Of a stretch of 64,000 bases of DNA, positions 17,492 through 26,276 are shown in pieces. Position 1 is the first letter of the stretch. Each line of letters starts with the position of its first letter. Where the stretch lies: the IMG/VR virus record IMGVR_UViG_3300028377_000008, positions 16,690 to 80,689 of that record, one strand, 5' to 3'. Made by a program: the position numbers and the translations under genes. Source of the stretch: a virus. The notes beneath the pieces are model-generated. The model saw only the letters and a list, made by a program, of their open reading frames with translations, was not told where the DNA came from and did no database searches.

Positions 17492-17527
17492 AAATCCCCC
17501 ATGCCTTTATGGGTGTGGGGGATTTTT
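17492..17527 (+). terminator. Intrinsic terminator after recA
   Basis: AAATCCCCCA pairs with TGGGGGATTT, and a short T run follows. Confidence 0.88.
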
Positions 17528-17555
17528 ATGTAATTAGAAAAGAGGGATCACTATC

Positions 17556-18731
17556 ATGAAAGTAAAGATTAAAAATTTTCAAAGTATCAAAGAAGTAGAC
17601 TTAGAGATCAAGGGTTTCACTACCATTGTAGGGCGTTCTAATATAGGGAAAAGTGCAATTGTTAGAGCCATAGACGGCGCTCTTACTAATCTGGAAGGTG
17701 ATTCCTTTGTTCGTAAAGATGAACACCATACCGAAGTTCATATCCAATGTCCTGAAATAGATCTCCTTTGGAAAAAAGGGGGAGGGCATAACGACTATGA
17801 AATTAATGGGGAAAAATTAGAAAATGTTGGACGTGGATCACCCGAACATATTGGGGAAGCTGGGTTTAGAGATATCGAATCTAGTAGGTCCAAGATCAGT
17901 GTTCAAGTAGCTTCTCAGTTTAATCCAATTTTTCTTTTGGACCCTTCAAAAGTTACAGGATCCGAAGCAGCTGAGATTATTTCAGATATTGGGCGTCTGT
18001 CTGAGGTTCAAGTAGCTTTCCGAAATTGCCAGAAAGACCGTAAGAACCTGGACTCAGTAGTACGACTAAGAGAAAAGGATCTGGCGTCCACGCAAGAAGA
18101 GTTAAAGAATTATGACGAGTTAGAGGACGATATGAGACAAGTAGAAGAATTAAAAACACAGCATCATGATATAGGCGAATTTAAAGAAGACATTCGTCAC
18201 CTAGATACCCTTAAAGAAGAGAAAGATGAAGCTGATCTCATTGTAACGTCCCTTACCGGATTAGAAGAATTAGTTATTCCTAAATGGGATGGAGACAGTA
18301 TCCTTTCTGCTCTCAAAGCTTTTGAAGCTTTTTACGATATATCGTCAGAACAGACCTTGATTGTGGAGAGATATGAGGGTCTTTCCAATATTGAAATTCC
18401 AACTTTCGATGAAGCTGATTTGATCAACCTCCTAAGAACGTTAACGGTTTTCCAAAGTCATGTTACCTCTGCTCAAAAAGATGTGGCTATTTATGACGGC
18501 CTAGTTGATATTGATATCCCAGAGCCTAATGATATTCAAGAGCTTTATGATGAATATCAAGAATTGGAAGAATTATTAGAAGATTCTCAGCGATGTTTGG
18601 ATTCGATACCCCAATTAAAGTCCGAAATTGAAACGTTGAATTCGGATATAGAAGATGTAGCCAACGAAGTACATTCTATATTAGTAGACGCGGGAGAATG
18701 TCCCGTCTGTGGAGTTGAGGTAGGGGAATGA
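17556..18731 (+). CDS. Rad50/SbcC-like ATPase, N-terminal half ending at the zinc hook
   Basis: A 391-residue protein with the Rad50 N-terminal lobe: a KIKNFQSIKEVDLEI strand and Walker A GRSNIGKSA (Lys32). Coiled coil follows from about residue 160. The protein ends 6 residues after a CPVCG zinc-hook motif (Cys382, Cys385). The signature motif and Walker B are absent and are found in the separate gene at 24160. The two products presumably assemble into one split Rad50 that works with the Mre11 nuclease encoded next (ATGA overlap at 18728). The complex trims DNA ends for recombination, like T4 gp46/gp47. Confidence 0.82.
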   Translation: MKVKIKNFQSIKEVDLEIKGFTTIVGRSNIGKSAIVRAIDGALTNLEGDSFVRKDEHHTEVHIQCPEIDLLWKKGGGHNDYEINGEKLENVGRGSPEHIGEAGFRDIESSRSKISVQVASQFNPIFLLDPSKVTGSEAAEIISDIGRLSEVQVAFRNCQKDRKNLDSVVRLREKDLASTQEELKNYDELEDDMRQVEELKTQHHDIGEFKEDIRHLDTLKEEKDEADLIVTSLTGLEELVIPKWDGDSILSALKAFEAFYDISSEQTLIVERYEGLSNIEIPTFDEADLINLLRTLTVFQSHVTSAQKDVAIYDGLVDIDIPEPNDIQELYDEYQELEELLEDSQRCLDSIPQLKSEIETLNSDIEDVANEVHSILVDAGECPVCGVEVGE

Positions 18732-19708
18732 TTAAATTTACAGTGCGTACAGACTGTCATGTCCATGACAAAGCCCCTCAGAGCCGCGTAGACGATTACT
18801 TAACCACTTGCCTAGACAAGCTCAAGCAAGTTGGGATCTTTGCCTCTAGTAACGGCTGTGATGCTGTTCTAGACAATGGTGATTTCTTCCATGCTAAAGC
18901 AGCTACTAAGAACTCGCATGAAATGGTGAGAAGGGTTATTGATTTGCATCGTCAGTTTTATGACTGTCCGATCTATGAGAATCCCGGCAACCATGATTTT
19001 CCCTATAACAATATCAATTATTTGGAAAGGCAACCTCTACAGGTTCTTTTCTCCGCAGGCATTTTTACGCAGATGACAGATCACCTTTTTGAAGATGGGG
19101 ATCTGAAAGTGAGAGTTCTGGGATTCCCCTATAGAAGCGATTATGAACCAAAGGATTTTGATGTTGATAGGGGAGATGAGGATGTTTTGATCGCCTGTGT
19201 TCATGCAAGTGCAACTCCCAAAGGAGAGTTACTATTTGCGGGCACAGAAGAAAGCCTTTCCTATTTTGACCTATCGGAATGCAGCCCAGACTTATTTGTA
19301 TTTGGCCACCTTCATGTGGACCAAGGTATTCAGAAGGTTCAGGGAACTACCTTTATGAATCTAGGGTCAATGACTCGGGGTTCTTTGGTACAGGATAACC
19401 TGACTCGCATTCCACGTTTCGGATATATTGAGATAGGCAAAGATGTGGAAGGAATTGTCTCTATTAATACTGAAGCTATTGAGTATGAAGTGGAAGATAG
19501 CGATAACATTTTTGATCTAGAGAGACACCGCCGTCTCGAAAATGAGAAAAGAGATATCGACCAATTCATCTCCTCTTTAACTGCTAGCGCAGAAGATGAG
19601 GATGAGGATGATATTTTTACCACCATCCGATCGCTTTCATCTTTTAGAGGTGAAGTACAGAGCAAAGCAATTAAGTATCTCGAAGACGCGATGTTAGATA
19701 ATGACTGA
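18728..19708 (+). CDS. Mre11/SbcD-like nuclease (gp47-like)
   Basis: A 326-residue calcineurin-like metallophosphoesterase. Metal ligands are visible in order: TDCHVHD (Asp9, His11), LDNGDFFH (Asp52), NPGNHDF (Asn88, His89), a CVHAS motif and FGHLHVDQG. Residues beyond about 230 form an acidic, helical capping region. With the split Rad50 it should form the exonuclease that resects DNA ends to give substrates for RecA. It overlaps the Rad50 N-half gene by four bases, so equal expression is likely. Confidence 0.87.
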   Translation: MIKFTVRTDCHVHDKAPQSRVDDYLTTCLDKLKQVGIFASSNGCDAVLDNGDFFHAKAATKNSHEMVRRVIDLHRQFYDCPIYENPGNHDFPYNNINYLERQPLQVLFSAGIFTQMTDHLFEDGDLKVRVLGFPYRSDYEPKDFDVDRGDEDVLIACVHASATPKGELLFAGTEESLSYFDLSECSPDLFVFGHLHVDQGIQKVQGTTFMNLGSMTRGSLVQDNLTRIPRFGYIEIGKDVEGIVSINTEAIEYEVEDSDNIFDLERHRRLENEKRDIDQFISSLTASAEDEDEDDIFTTIRSLSSFRGEVQSKAIKYLEDAMLDND

Positions 19709-19733
19709 TATTATTCCCTGATACAAAACTGCT

Positions 19734-20189
19734 ATGCGTAGAAGCAATGCCTCAATGCCTTGTCGATGGCTTATGGAGAACGAAGAACCTTCCTTTATTT
19801 TGGATTATGGTTGTGGACATGGCAAAGACATCGAAGCCTTTTCTGAGGGCGGTTGGGAAGTTCTAGGATATGATCCTCATTACTTTCCAGATCGACCTAA
19901 AGGTCACTTTGATTGGGTCCTTTGTTCTTATGTTCTTAACGTCATAGAGGATCCTCAGGAACGAGAAGAAGTTATATCGGATCTCAATAAGTTGGGAACC
20001 AAGGTATTAATTGCAGTCAGACATCCAAAAAATATCCCTACAGGGAATGGTACTCCTTTCAATGATGGCATTTTAACTAGAACAGGAACGTTCCAAAAGG
20101 GATTCACTGTCAAAAACCTCCAGACACTCACCGGATCAAACTATAAAGTTTGGAGACATAAACATGCTGTTTTCGCTTTAAAGGATTAA
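19734..20189 (+). CDS. Class I SAM-dependent methyltransferase, substrate unknown
   Basis: A 151-residue protein with a Rossmann methyltransferase core: LDYGCGHGKDIEAF (motif I), VLGYDPHYFPD (motif II) and FDWVLCSYVLNVIEDP. The pattern resembles small methyltransferases associated with DNA-modification loci. The frame remains homologous-looking a few codons before the ATG (YKTAMRRSNASMP), and no ribosome binding site is visible, so the true start is uncertain. It lies immediately before a DNA methyltransferase gene. Confidence 0.65.
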   Translation: MRRSNASMPCRWLMENEEPSFILDYGCGHGKDIEAFSEGGWEVLGYDPHYFPDRPKGHFDWVLCSYVLNVIEDPQEREEVISDLNKLGTKVLIAVRHPKNIPTGNGTPFNDGILTRTGTFQKGFTVKNLQTLTGSNYKVWRHKHAVFALKD

Positions 20190-20200
20190 GAGAGATTATC

Positions 20201-21643
20201 GTGACAAAAAAAGACTGGAAAATATTGGTAGGGGATTGTCGAGAGCAGTTAAAGACTCTGGAAGATGAAAGTGTTCATATGATTTGGACAAGCCCACCGT
20301 ATTTTGGGCTTAGAAATTATGGAAACGATGCTCAGATAGGTATGGAGCCAAGCCCCGAAGAATTTGTTGCTGCACTCACAGAAGTAATGAGAGAAGCAAG
20401 AAGAGTTCTAAGAGGGGATGGAACTCTTTGGTTGAATATAGGGGACTCATACTCAAGGGGAAACCGTAAGACAGTCAAGTCTCATAACGGAAATGTAAGT
20501 GGAAAAAATGATGAAAGCAAATATCATTTTGAATCCGCCTCTGCCAATTTAGGGGGGCACAGTGTGATCAAACCAAAAGATCTCATTGGTATTCCCTGGC
20601 GCGCTGCTTTTGCATTACAAGCAGACGGTTGGTATCTCCGACAAGAAATAACATGGGCAAAGGGTATAAGTGGTCAGGATGATTTTCAAGATGAAGCTTG
20701 GAAGGCCATGAGAATGGCAGGAATCTCTCCCGAAAAAGCCCGAGCAGCATTAGACAACATGAATTTACATGTTGGTACTTGTATGCCGGAATCAGTCCAG
20801 GATCGATGCACTACATCCTCGGAGTCCCTTTTCCTCCTAACCAAGTCTGAAAAATATTTCTACGACCATGTTGCTATTAGGGAAACACCCGCTACTGCAA
20901 TTGACGGAAGGGGATCCTGGGAAGAAAGAAAAGAGATGGGACACGTGGGTAGTTATGCGGACAGTGAAAATATGGCGTATTCAGGAAATGGAGTAAGTAT
21001 GCCCTCTATGTCTCCTGTAGCTGGGGGACGGAACCGAAGAAACGTTTGGTGTATAGGAACAAGTTCTTATAGGGGTGCTCATTTCGCAACGGCACCTGAA
21101 TCGTTAGTAGAACCTTGTGTGAAAGCGGGAACTTCTGAGAAAGGATGTTGTTCTCAATGCGGCGCACCTTATGTCCGTCAAATGGATCATCCCGGAAACC
21201 CTGAAGGTATCCTTGGTAAAAAAGGAGTTCCTACCCCTCAAACCAAGGGTGGCGGTTTTGAAACCTCAGAAATAGATCTCGAAAACGATGACGGCACTCG
21301 ACTTAAAAAAGGGCACTCTGCTTCCCAAAATTATAAAGGAACAGAGAAAGGGTGGGAACCTACCTGTACCTGTGAAGACCACAAGATAGTCCCTTGTACG
21401 GTACTCGATCCTTTTATGGGAGCAGCTACCACAGCACTTGTGTCCCTAAAATTAGGTAGGGATTCCGTGGGAGTAGAACTTAATCCTGAGTATGCCCAAA
21501 TCGCAGAAGAACGATTAGCAGAATATACTAGGGAAACCTATGATCAATGGGATGATCGCTATGTTCCTTTGGAGTCAGAAGAAGAATTACCAGATGAAAT
21601 GGGAATTGGAGAATTTTTTATGACCAGTCCTAAAGATAATTGA
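20201..21643 (+). CDS. DNA methyltransferase, N4-cytosine/N6-adenine type
   Basis: A 480-residue enzyme starting at GTG 20201. Its catalytic motif IV is MIWTSPPYFGLRNYG near residue 30, and the SAM-binding motif comes late, at VLDPFMGAATTALV. This is the beta-class order of amino-methyltransferases. SPPY favours N4-cytosine, but N6-adenine is possible. Between them is a specificity-like region with two CxxC pairs (CCSQCGAPY, CTCED), possibly a zinc ribbon. It likely protects phage DNA from host restriction. A truncated copy is at 10703. No partner restriction gene is visible. Confidence 0.87.
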   Translation: MTKKDWKILVGDCREQLKTLEDESVHMIWTSPPYFGLRNYGNDAQIGMEPSPEEFVAALTEVMREARRVLRGDGTLWLNIGDSYSRGNRKTVKSHNGNVSGKNDESKYHFESASANLGGHSVIKPKDLIGIPWRAAFALQADGWYLRQEITWAKGISGQDDFQDEAWKAMRMAGISPEKARAALDNMNLHVGTCMPESVQDRCTTSSESLFLLTKSEKYFYDHVAIRETPATAIDGRGSWEERKEMGHVGSYADSENMAYSGNGVSMPSMSPVAGGRNRRNVWCIGTSSYRGAHFATAPESLVEPCVKAGTSEKGCCSQCGAPYVRQMDHPGNPEGILGKKGVPTPQTKGGGFETSEIDLENDDGTRLKKGHSASQNYKGTEKGWEPTCTCEDHKIVPCTVLDPFMGAATTALVSLKLGRDSVGVELNPEYAQIAEERLAEYTRETYDQWDDRYVPLESEEELPDEMGIGEFFMTSPKDN

Positions 21644-21702
21644 GTGGAATTGAACCGGCACGCCTATACGTTTAGGAAGTGTCTTTTAAGAGGTAAACTA
21701 AT

Positions 21703-22602
21703 ATGGGTATATGGTTATCATATAGCGCGTTTAAACAATATAAAACTTGCTCTAAGCAATATGACTTGAAGCGTGTAAAAAAACAAGAACCTCCTGTCAA
21801 GGATTCAAAGCATAATGCTATTATTGGATCGGTAGTTCAGAGGGTTTATGAAGATTTTTACAACGATGAGTTGTGGAGAAGAGGTGGAAAAACCTCTGAC
21901 ACGCTAATTGAACGTACTGAGAAGTATTACTATGAGTTCCTTGCGGATAATTATGTGGATTTCAATGATCCTCGATGTCGTTTTGCTACTTCAACAGAAC
22001 CTCTTAAAGAGTGTTATGAGATTGTACCAAAAGTGCTGGAAGGGATCAAGAGAGAAGGTTTCTTAGGTCCTTATGCTAAGAGCGAAGTGAATATTAAAGT
22101 TCGTTTTGGATCCTCGGATTTTTTGTTGGGATATATCGACTTTATTATCCGCCGCCAAGATGGACAAGTTCTTTTACTTGATGGAAAAGCCTCGAAGCAT
22201 CGCGAAAAATATGTAGATGTTCAACAGCTATATTATTATGCCCTAATGTTTTATCTCCGCTATAAAAAGCTACCAGATAAAATGGGTTTTTATTTTTATC
22301 GTTTTGCAGATGATCCCGAACTAGCAATGGATTGGATTCCAGTAGAGCGGGCTAAGATCAAAGAATTAAAAATGGAAATCGAGGAAGTCATTGAAGATAT
22401 CCGTAAAAGACGTTTCAAGGCTAACCCACATTATTCACACTGTCAATGGTGTCCTTATGAACAAATCTGTAGTGAGCGTCAAAGTCAGAAGAGAGCTAAT
22501 AAGATAAAGAGGGCTAGTAATAGCAAAAAACCTCAAATCGAAGCAGATTTTAAGAAGAAAGGCCCAACACATATTGGGTTTGATAGTCTGAAATCCGAGT
22601 AA
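21703..22602 (+). CDS. Cas4-like PD-(D/E)XK nuclease with Fe-S cysteines
   Basis: A 299-residue RecB-family nuclease. The start SYSAFKQYKTCSKQY provides Cys16. The active site reads GYIDFII, then VLLLDGKASKH (Asp and Lys), then a QLYYYALMF helix. Near the C-terminus HCQWCPYEQIC supplies three more cysteines, matching the four-cysteine iron-sulfur cluster of Cas4 and AddB. The tail is basic. No CRISPR array or cas1/cas2 is present, so it is more likely a recombination exonuclease that makes single-stranded ends. An AGAGGT site lies before the ATG. Confidence 0.8.
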   Translation: MGIWLSYSAFKQYKTCSKQYDLKRVKKQEPPVKDSKHNAIIGSVVQRVYEDFYNDELWRRGGKTSDTLIERTEKYYYEFLADNYVDFNDPRCRFATSTEPLKECYEIVPKVLEGIKREGFLGPYAKSEVNIKVRFGSSDFLLGYIDFIIRRQDGQVLLLDGKASKHREKYVDVQQLYYYALMFYLRYKKLPDKMGFYFYRFADDPELAMDWIPVERAKIKELKMEIEEVIEDIRKRRFKANPHYSHCQWCPYEQICSERQSQKRANKIKRASNSKKPQIEADFKKKGPTHIGFDSLKSE

Positions 22603-22633
22603 TTTACCCCAAAGAAATGAAGAGGAATACTAA

Positions 22634-22906
22634 ATGAGTGAACAGAAAGAGTTTGAAGATAGAATCAAAAAAGCTAAGGAAAAGAGAGAACGGTTGGTTA
22701 ACGATCGTGCTCAGAAAATGGCAGTCCTTAATGCTGCCCAAGAAAAGTTGAAAAAGCTCAATGAAAAAGCAGAGGCAAAGGGATTCTCATTGGAAGACCT
22801 ACCGGACTTGATCGTAGAGAAAAAGAGGATCTTGAATGGAAAGATCGCAGTTTTCGAGACTGCCCTTTCCGAAGTGGAAGATTCCTTGTCTAAATATGAC
22901 AATTAA
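22634..22906 (+). CDS. Small coiled-coil protein
   Basis: A 90-residue, highly charged protein, helical throughout (EDRIKKAKEKRERLVNDRAQ and onward), predicted to be a two-stranded coiled coil. A GAAGAGGAA site precedes it. It lies between the Cas4-like nuclease and the sliding clamp. Function unknown. Confidence 0.6.
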   Translation: MSEQKEFEDRIKKAKEKRERLVNDRAQKMAVLNAAQEKLKKLNEKAEAKGFSLEDLPDLIVEKKRILNGKIAVFETALSEVEDSLSKYDN

Positions 22907-22950
22907 ACCCCTCATCATCATTACTAGTAAAAGAAGCATAGGAGACTACC

Positions 22951-24102
22951 ATGAGAGTAGTAATTAATAAAAATGTATTGCAGGATTGCCTGAAAGTATT
23001 GTCTTCATCTGTACAAAAAGATGGAGAGATCACGTCTTCGATCCTGTTTAAAGTAGAAGAAAACAAGCTTACAATCAAAGCCTCTAATAATCAGGTCTAT
23101 ACCAATATCGTTCTCACTGACGAAGATGGCGTAGAAGAAACCAAAGGTGAGGGAGTTTTTGCGGTAAAAGAGTCTCGTCTTTCTAAATGGATTTCTAACG
23201 TCATCGAAGATACTATTGAGATTGGGTTGAATGGGGATCAAGTTACTTTCAAATGTGGCTCTGTAGAAAGTCCTTTCCCTTCCATTAAGGACCACAACAA
23301 GTTCCCCTCCAAGCGATTTGAAACCGCTTATAAGAACTCTGAGGTTGTTTCTGAGATAGAAGTAGGAACCATTCTAGAGTCCCTTGGTTTTGTTTCTCCT
23401 ATGGTATCGGATTCTATTACGAATTCAGACCCAACTGGAAAGTTGAAAGTAGCACAGGTAAGGGACGGTCAATTTTTTGGTACGGACGCCAAACTAATGG
23501 CGCTGTATTGTTGCCCCAAACTTGATACAGGTTGGAAGATTGGTCAAGAACAGATCGCTCCTGCCCGTACTTATTTGAAAAGGCAAGAAGATGACTTTCG
23601 AGTTAAAATCCGAGCTACAGATACCGTGTTCTTTTTCGAAACTAGCCCCGGTTCTTTCTTTGGTTTTTCTAAACAACGTCATGACCTTCCCTTGTTCAAA
23701 GGAATTCCTGATACGTTGGTAGAGGAAGATGTTTGGTCGCTAGATAAAGATCGTCTGAAGCAAGCAATCGGCGCTCTTCTAGCTACCGCAGATGAAAATG
23801 ATAAGTATTTGAAGCTAAAAGTTACGGGTACGGGAGACACTGCGGTACTCAATATGAGTATGAGAACTTTTGCGGAAAGAAAAAACGCAACGGTTTCTGT
23901 TCCCTGTAATCGGTCCAGAGGTCAGGCTGACTTGGAATTTTCAGCAGCACACCCTTTGTTGACGAAAGCACTGGGATCTTTTGGAGAAGATTTTCATCTG
24001 GCATATAGTCCTACAGAGAAGTACCTCAAATTCTATGAGGAAACTCCCGAAGGCGATACTAAGGTTTGCTTGATGACTCTCAGAGAAGACATCATACTAT
24101 AA
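22951..24102 (+). CDS. dnaN: DnaN-like sliding clamp (beta clamp)
   Basis: A 383-residue protein of the length and three-domain layout of bacterial beta clamps. Its N-terminus MRVVINKNVLQDCLKVLSS and KLTIKASNNQVYTNIVL fit domain 1. The C-terminal VCLMTLRED replaces the usual YVLMPMRL. It should encircle DNA and hold the phage polymerase, loaded by the DnaX-like protein encoded at 28667. An AGGAG site and a strong terminator flank the gene. Confidence 0.8.
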   Translation: MRVVINKNVLQDCLKVLSSSVQKDGEITSSILFKVEENKLTIKASNNQVYTNIVLTDEDGVEETKGEGVFAVKESRLSKWISNVIEDTIEIGLNGDQVTFKCGSVESPFPSIKDHNKFPSKRFETAYKNSEVVSEIEVGTILESLGFVSPMVSDSITNSDPTGKLKVAQVRDGQFFGTDAKLMALYCCPKLDTGWKIGQEQIAPARTYLKRQEDDFRVKIRATDTVFFFETSPGSFFGFSKQRHDLPLFKGIPDTLVEEDVWSLDKDRLKQAIGALLATADENDKYLKLKVTGTGDTAVLNMSMRTFAERKNATVSVPCNRSRGQADLEFSAAHPLLTKALGSFGEDFHLAYSPTEKYLKFYEETPEGDTKVCLMTLREDIIL

Positions 24103-24108
24103 GTGAAT

Positions 24109-24147
24109 GGCCTCCTCCTTCTTTAAAGAGTGGGAGGGGGCTTTTTT
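24109..24147 (+). terminator. Intrinsic terminator
   Basis: GCCTCCTCCT (24110-24119) pairs with GGGAGGGGGC (24132-24141), with two wobbles, followed by six Ts. Confidence 0.9.
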
Positions 24148-24159
24148 GGAGTTATAATA

Positions 24160-24792
24160 ATGCTTGATGAAGACCTAAATAAATACGAAGATCTGATAAA
24201 GCGGTCTGATAGAGTTTCGGCCACCTATGATGTATTGGTAAAACAAGAAAAATCCTATAAAGAAGAGATAGAAGAATCTAGGGAAGAGATTTTAGTTTTA
24301 GAAAAAGTAGAAGAATTATTCAAATTCTTACTTGACAAATACGTTCATAAATATGCAGAGAGTTTTTCTGAAATCGTCACCGAAGGTTTACAGACAATTT
24401 TCCATGATCAGGATATATCTTTTGATGTTGCCGTAGACCAGAAAAGGGGGAAGGTCTGGGTTGATTTTGAAACGGTTGAGGATGGTATTAGAGGTCAGTG
24501 TCTTCAAAGCTTTGGCGGTGGGGTAACAAGCGTCGAAAGTCTTCTCCTGCGCCTTCTGGTGCTTCTGAAAAAGAAATTAGCACGATACTTGATATTGGAT
24601 GAAAGTCTTGCGGCTTTATCTTCTGATTATGTTCCAAATGCCGGAGAATTTATTCAGAAAATGTGTGATGAGTTAGATATAGATGTATTGCTGATAACGC
24701 ACAACAAAAGTTTTCTGGAATATGCAGACACCGCCTATGAAGCTACTTTAGATAATTCTGGAGCCTTAGTTTTATCGAAACAGTCAAATTAA
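24160..24792 (+). CDS. Rad50/SbcC-like ATPase, C-terminal half
   Basis: A 210-residue protein. The ATG at 24160 is chosen because GGAG lies nine bases upstream. A longer in-frame GTG at 24130 falls inside the terminator stem. After a short coiled coil (residues 8-55), it carries the ABC signature SFGGGVTSVES (117-127), Walker B RYLILDES (142-149) and the switch histidine in LLITHNKSF. These are exactly the parts missing from the 17556 product. It has no zinc-hook CxxC of its own. It is separated from the N-half by about 5.4 kb and four other complete genes plus mre11. Confidence 0.82.
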   Translation: MLDEDLNKYEDLIKRSDRVSATYDVLVKQEKSYKEEIEESREEILVLEKVEELFKFLLDKYVHKYAESFSEIVTEGLQTIFHDQDISFDVAVDQKRGKVWVDFETVEDGIRGQCLQSFGGGVTSVESLLLRLLVLLKKKLARYLILDESLAALSSDYVPNAGEFIQKMCDELDIDVLLITHNKSFLEYADTAYEATLDNSGALVLSKQSN

Positions 24793-24805
24793 TGAAAGGG
24801 ATAAG

Positions 24806-25273
24806 ATGCATTCTAATAAAGAAGTTAAAAAGAAGTTAAGAACCGTAAAGAGAAAGTATCTGTCTCGTCAGTACAAGGAAAAATTGAGCCAGTGTCCTAA
24901 GAACTGTGTAAACAACTATAGACATACTTCCACCAATGAAGAGGGAGAGGAAGTGGAGATAGGTTTATGTCTACTTGCTGCGGAGAACCCAGAGGAATGG
25001 CAAGGTTTTATCTGCGATGATGAAGAAACCGCCAAGAACTGTCCTTATTTTTCCTGTAAAAATACTAGGGAAAGCATTCAAAGTGACTTTGAAGAAAAAC
25101 TGGAAGATGAAGTTGTGGTGGCCAACAGCTATAAGGACATAGCTGCATTACAGTGGGTTCTAGAAGAGAAGGTTTATAGTTGGGACCAAAAATGGTATCA
25201 AGCCTTTTGGGTCTGGTTCGTTTTTCAACTTCATCGAATAAGTTGTGCAATCCGAAATATGGGACTGGGGTAA
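24806..25273 (+). CDS. Unknown cysteine-containing protein
   Basis: A 155-residue protein with a basic N-terminus and several cysteines (CPKNC, GLCLLA, FICDD, NCPYFSC) that could bind zinc or iron-sulfur. The C-terminal 50 residues are rich in tryptophan and aromatic residues (WDQKWYQAFWVWFVFQLHR), possibly membrane-associated. It follows the Rad50 C-half by 13 bases. No family recognised. Confidence 0.6.
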   Translation: MHSNKEVKKKLRTVKRKYLSRQYKEKLSQCPKNCVNNYRHTSTNEEGEEVEIGLCLLAAENPEEWQGFICDDEETAKNCPYFSCKNTRESIQSDFEEKLEDEVVVANSYKDIAALQWVLEEKVYSWDQKWYQAFWVWFVFQLHRISCAIRNMGLG

Positions 25274-25279
25274 TTACTA

Positions 25280-26023
25280 ATGTCAGCACTCACTAAATTT
25301 CTTTCGACGGAAGTTCATCGCAAGAAAATGAAAGAGAAGAAGGCGGGATTAAAAACTCCCCTCACTATGCGTATGAATCCTCATCAGGATCTAGACAGTT
25401 TTTTTGTGTCTACTTCCCGTGGTAAGGTTCAGTGTGTAGGAAACGCTAAGGTAGGTGTCCCTACCAATTTCTTTGAATTAGAGCCTCAGGATGAAGATGC
25501 GTTTCATGCAGAATTGGTCGACCAGATATTTATAGAGGGTTGTGAAAATAAGTGGGGCGGCGTAGCCATGATGGATTCATTTACTCGAAATGAGATCGAC
25601 GACATCAAAGAGTATTTTTTGACCTATGATCTCTCCATGTTTCAAATCATGTGTGGTCCTAGAGGATATAAAGCCCTTCAAGAAACTGGTATATTGGTTC
25701 ATCCCTCAGGTAAGGGTGGAGTTTCCGAACTTCCGGATCTGAATACTCTAAAAGAGTGGGAAAAAGAGCATTTTGTTGTTGGGATGCTAGATACCAGACC
25801 AGTATTCTTAAATGAATTTCTAGGACCCTATATTGTTTTTTCGGCGCACCCCTCGTTTGTGGGGATATTAACTAGAATTGACACGAATATTACTATTTTC
25901 CTTCATAATGCAGAAAGAGGGGTGGTCGTAGTCCGTCTCCCCGAGCCAGAGCACGAAACCGAAGAAGAAGTAGGGGAAGAGGTAGAGGAAGAGGATAATA
26001 ATACTGAGTCTGCAAATGAGTAA
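25280..26023 (+). CDS. Unknown protein
   Basis: A 247-residue protein with a basic first 25 residues and an acidic Glu-rich C-terminus. The middle section is a mixed alpha/beta domain without a motif I recognise. Its 3' end overlaps the next gene by eight bases, placing it in the operon that leads into the primase-like gene. Confidence 0.6.
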   Translation: MSALTKFLSTEVHRKKMKEKKAGLKTPLTMRMNPHQDLDSFFVSTSRGKVQCVGNAKVGVPTNFFELEPQDEDAFHAELVDQIFIEGCENKWGGVAMMDSFTRNEIDDIKEYFLTYDLSMFQIMCGPRGYKALQETGILVHPSGKGGVSELPDLNTLKEWEKEHFVVGMLDTRPVFLNEFLGPYIVFSAHPSFVGILTRIDTNITIFLHNAERGVVVVRLPEPEHETEEEVGEEVEEEDNNTESANE

Positions 26024-26276
26024 TTATCGTTTCCAAAATACAGAAGACCTTACTAGCATAGATGCTACAGGGTTCAAAGCACGCCTTAAAGGATTAAATA
26101 TCAAAGACTGTATTATGGTTTTAGAACCCAATAACGAATGCAGTTTAAAACTTCTCACAAGGTCCAGTAATTCTTCTACTTTCTTGGAAGGAGTTGTTAG
26201 AGTCACAGAAAAGGTTATTGACAGAAAAAGAATTAGACGAATATCTAAAACGATTAGTACGAGAGAAATGAAATGA
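26016..26276 (+). CDS. Small unknown protein
   Basis: An 86-residue protein overlapping both neighbours (eight bases before, four after), so translation is coupled through to the primase-like gene. The C-terminus is very basic (RKRIRRISKTI), compatible with nucleic-acid binding. No family recognised. Confidence 0.6.
   Translation: MSNYRFQNTEDLTSIDATGFKARLKGLNIKDCIMVLEPNNECSLKLLTRSSNSSTFLEGVVRVTEKVIDRKRIRRISKTISTREMK

Noticed and set aside
21646-21684. Reverse-complement sequence resembling a tRNA T-arm with CCA (GGTTCAATTCCA)
   Set aside because: The T-stem does not pair, and no anticodon or acceptor stem of correct length can be formed; the region also holds the ribosome binding site of the next gene.
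21703-22602. CRISPR-Cas locus suggested by the Cas4-like protein
   Set aside because: No cas1, cas2, effector or repeat-spacer array is present nearby.
24130-24159. Upstream GTG extension of the Rad50 C-half
   Set aside because: The extra codons lie within the terminator stem and loop; the ATG at 24160 has a proper GGAG site.
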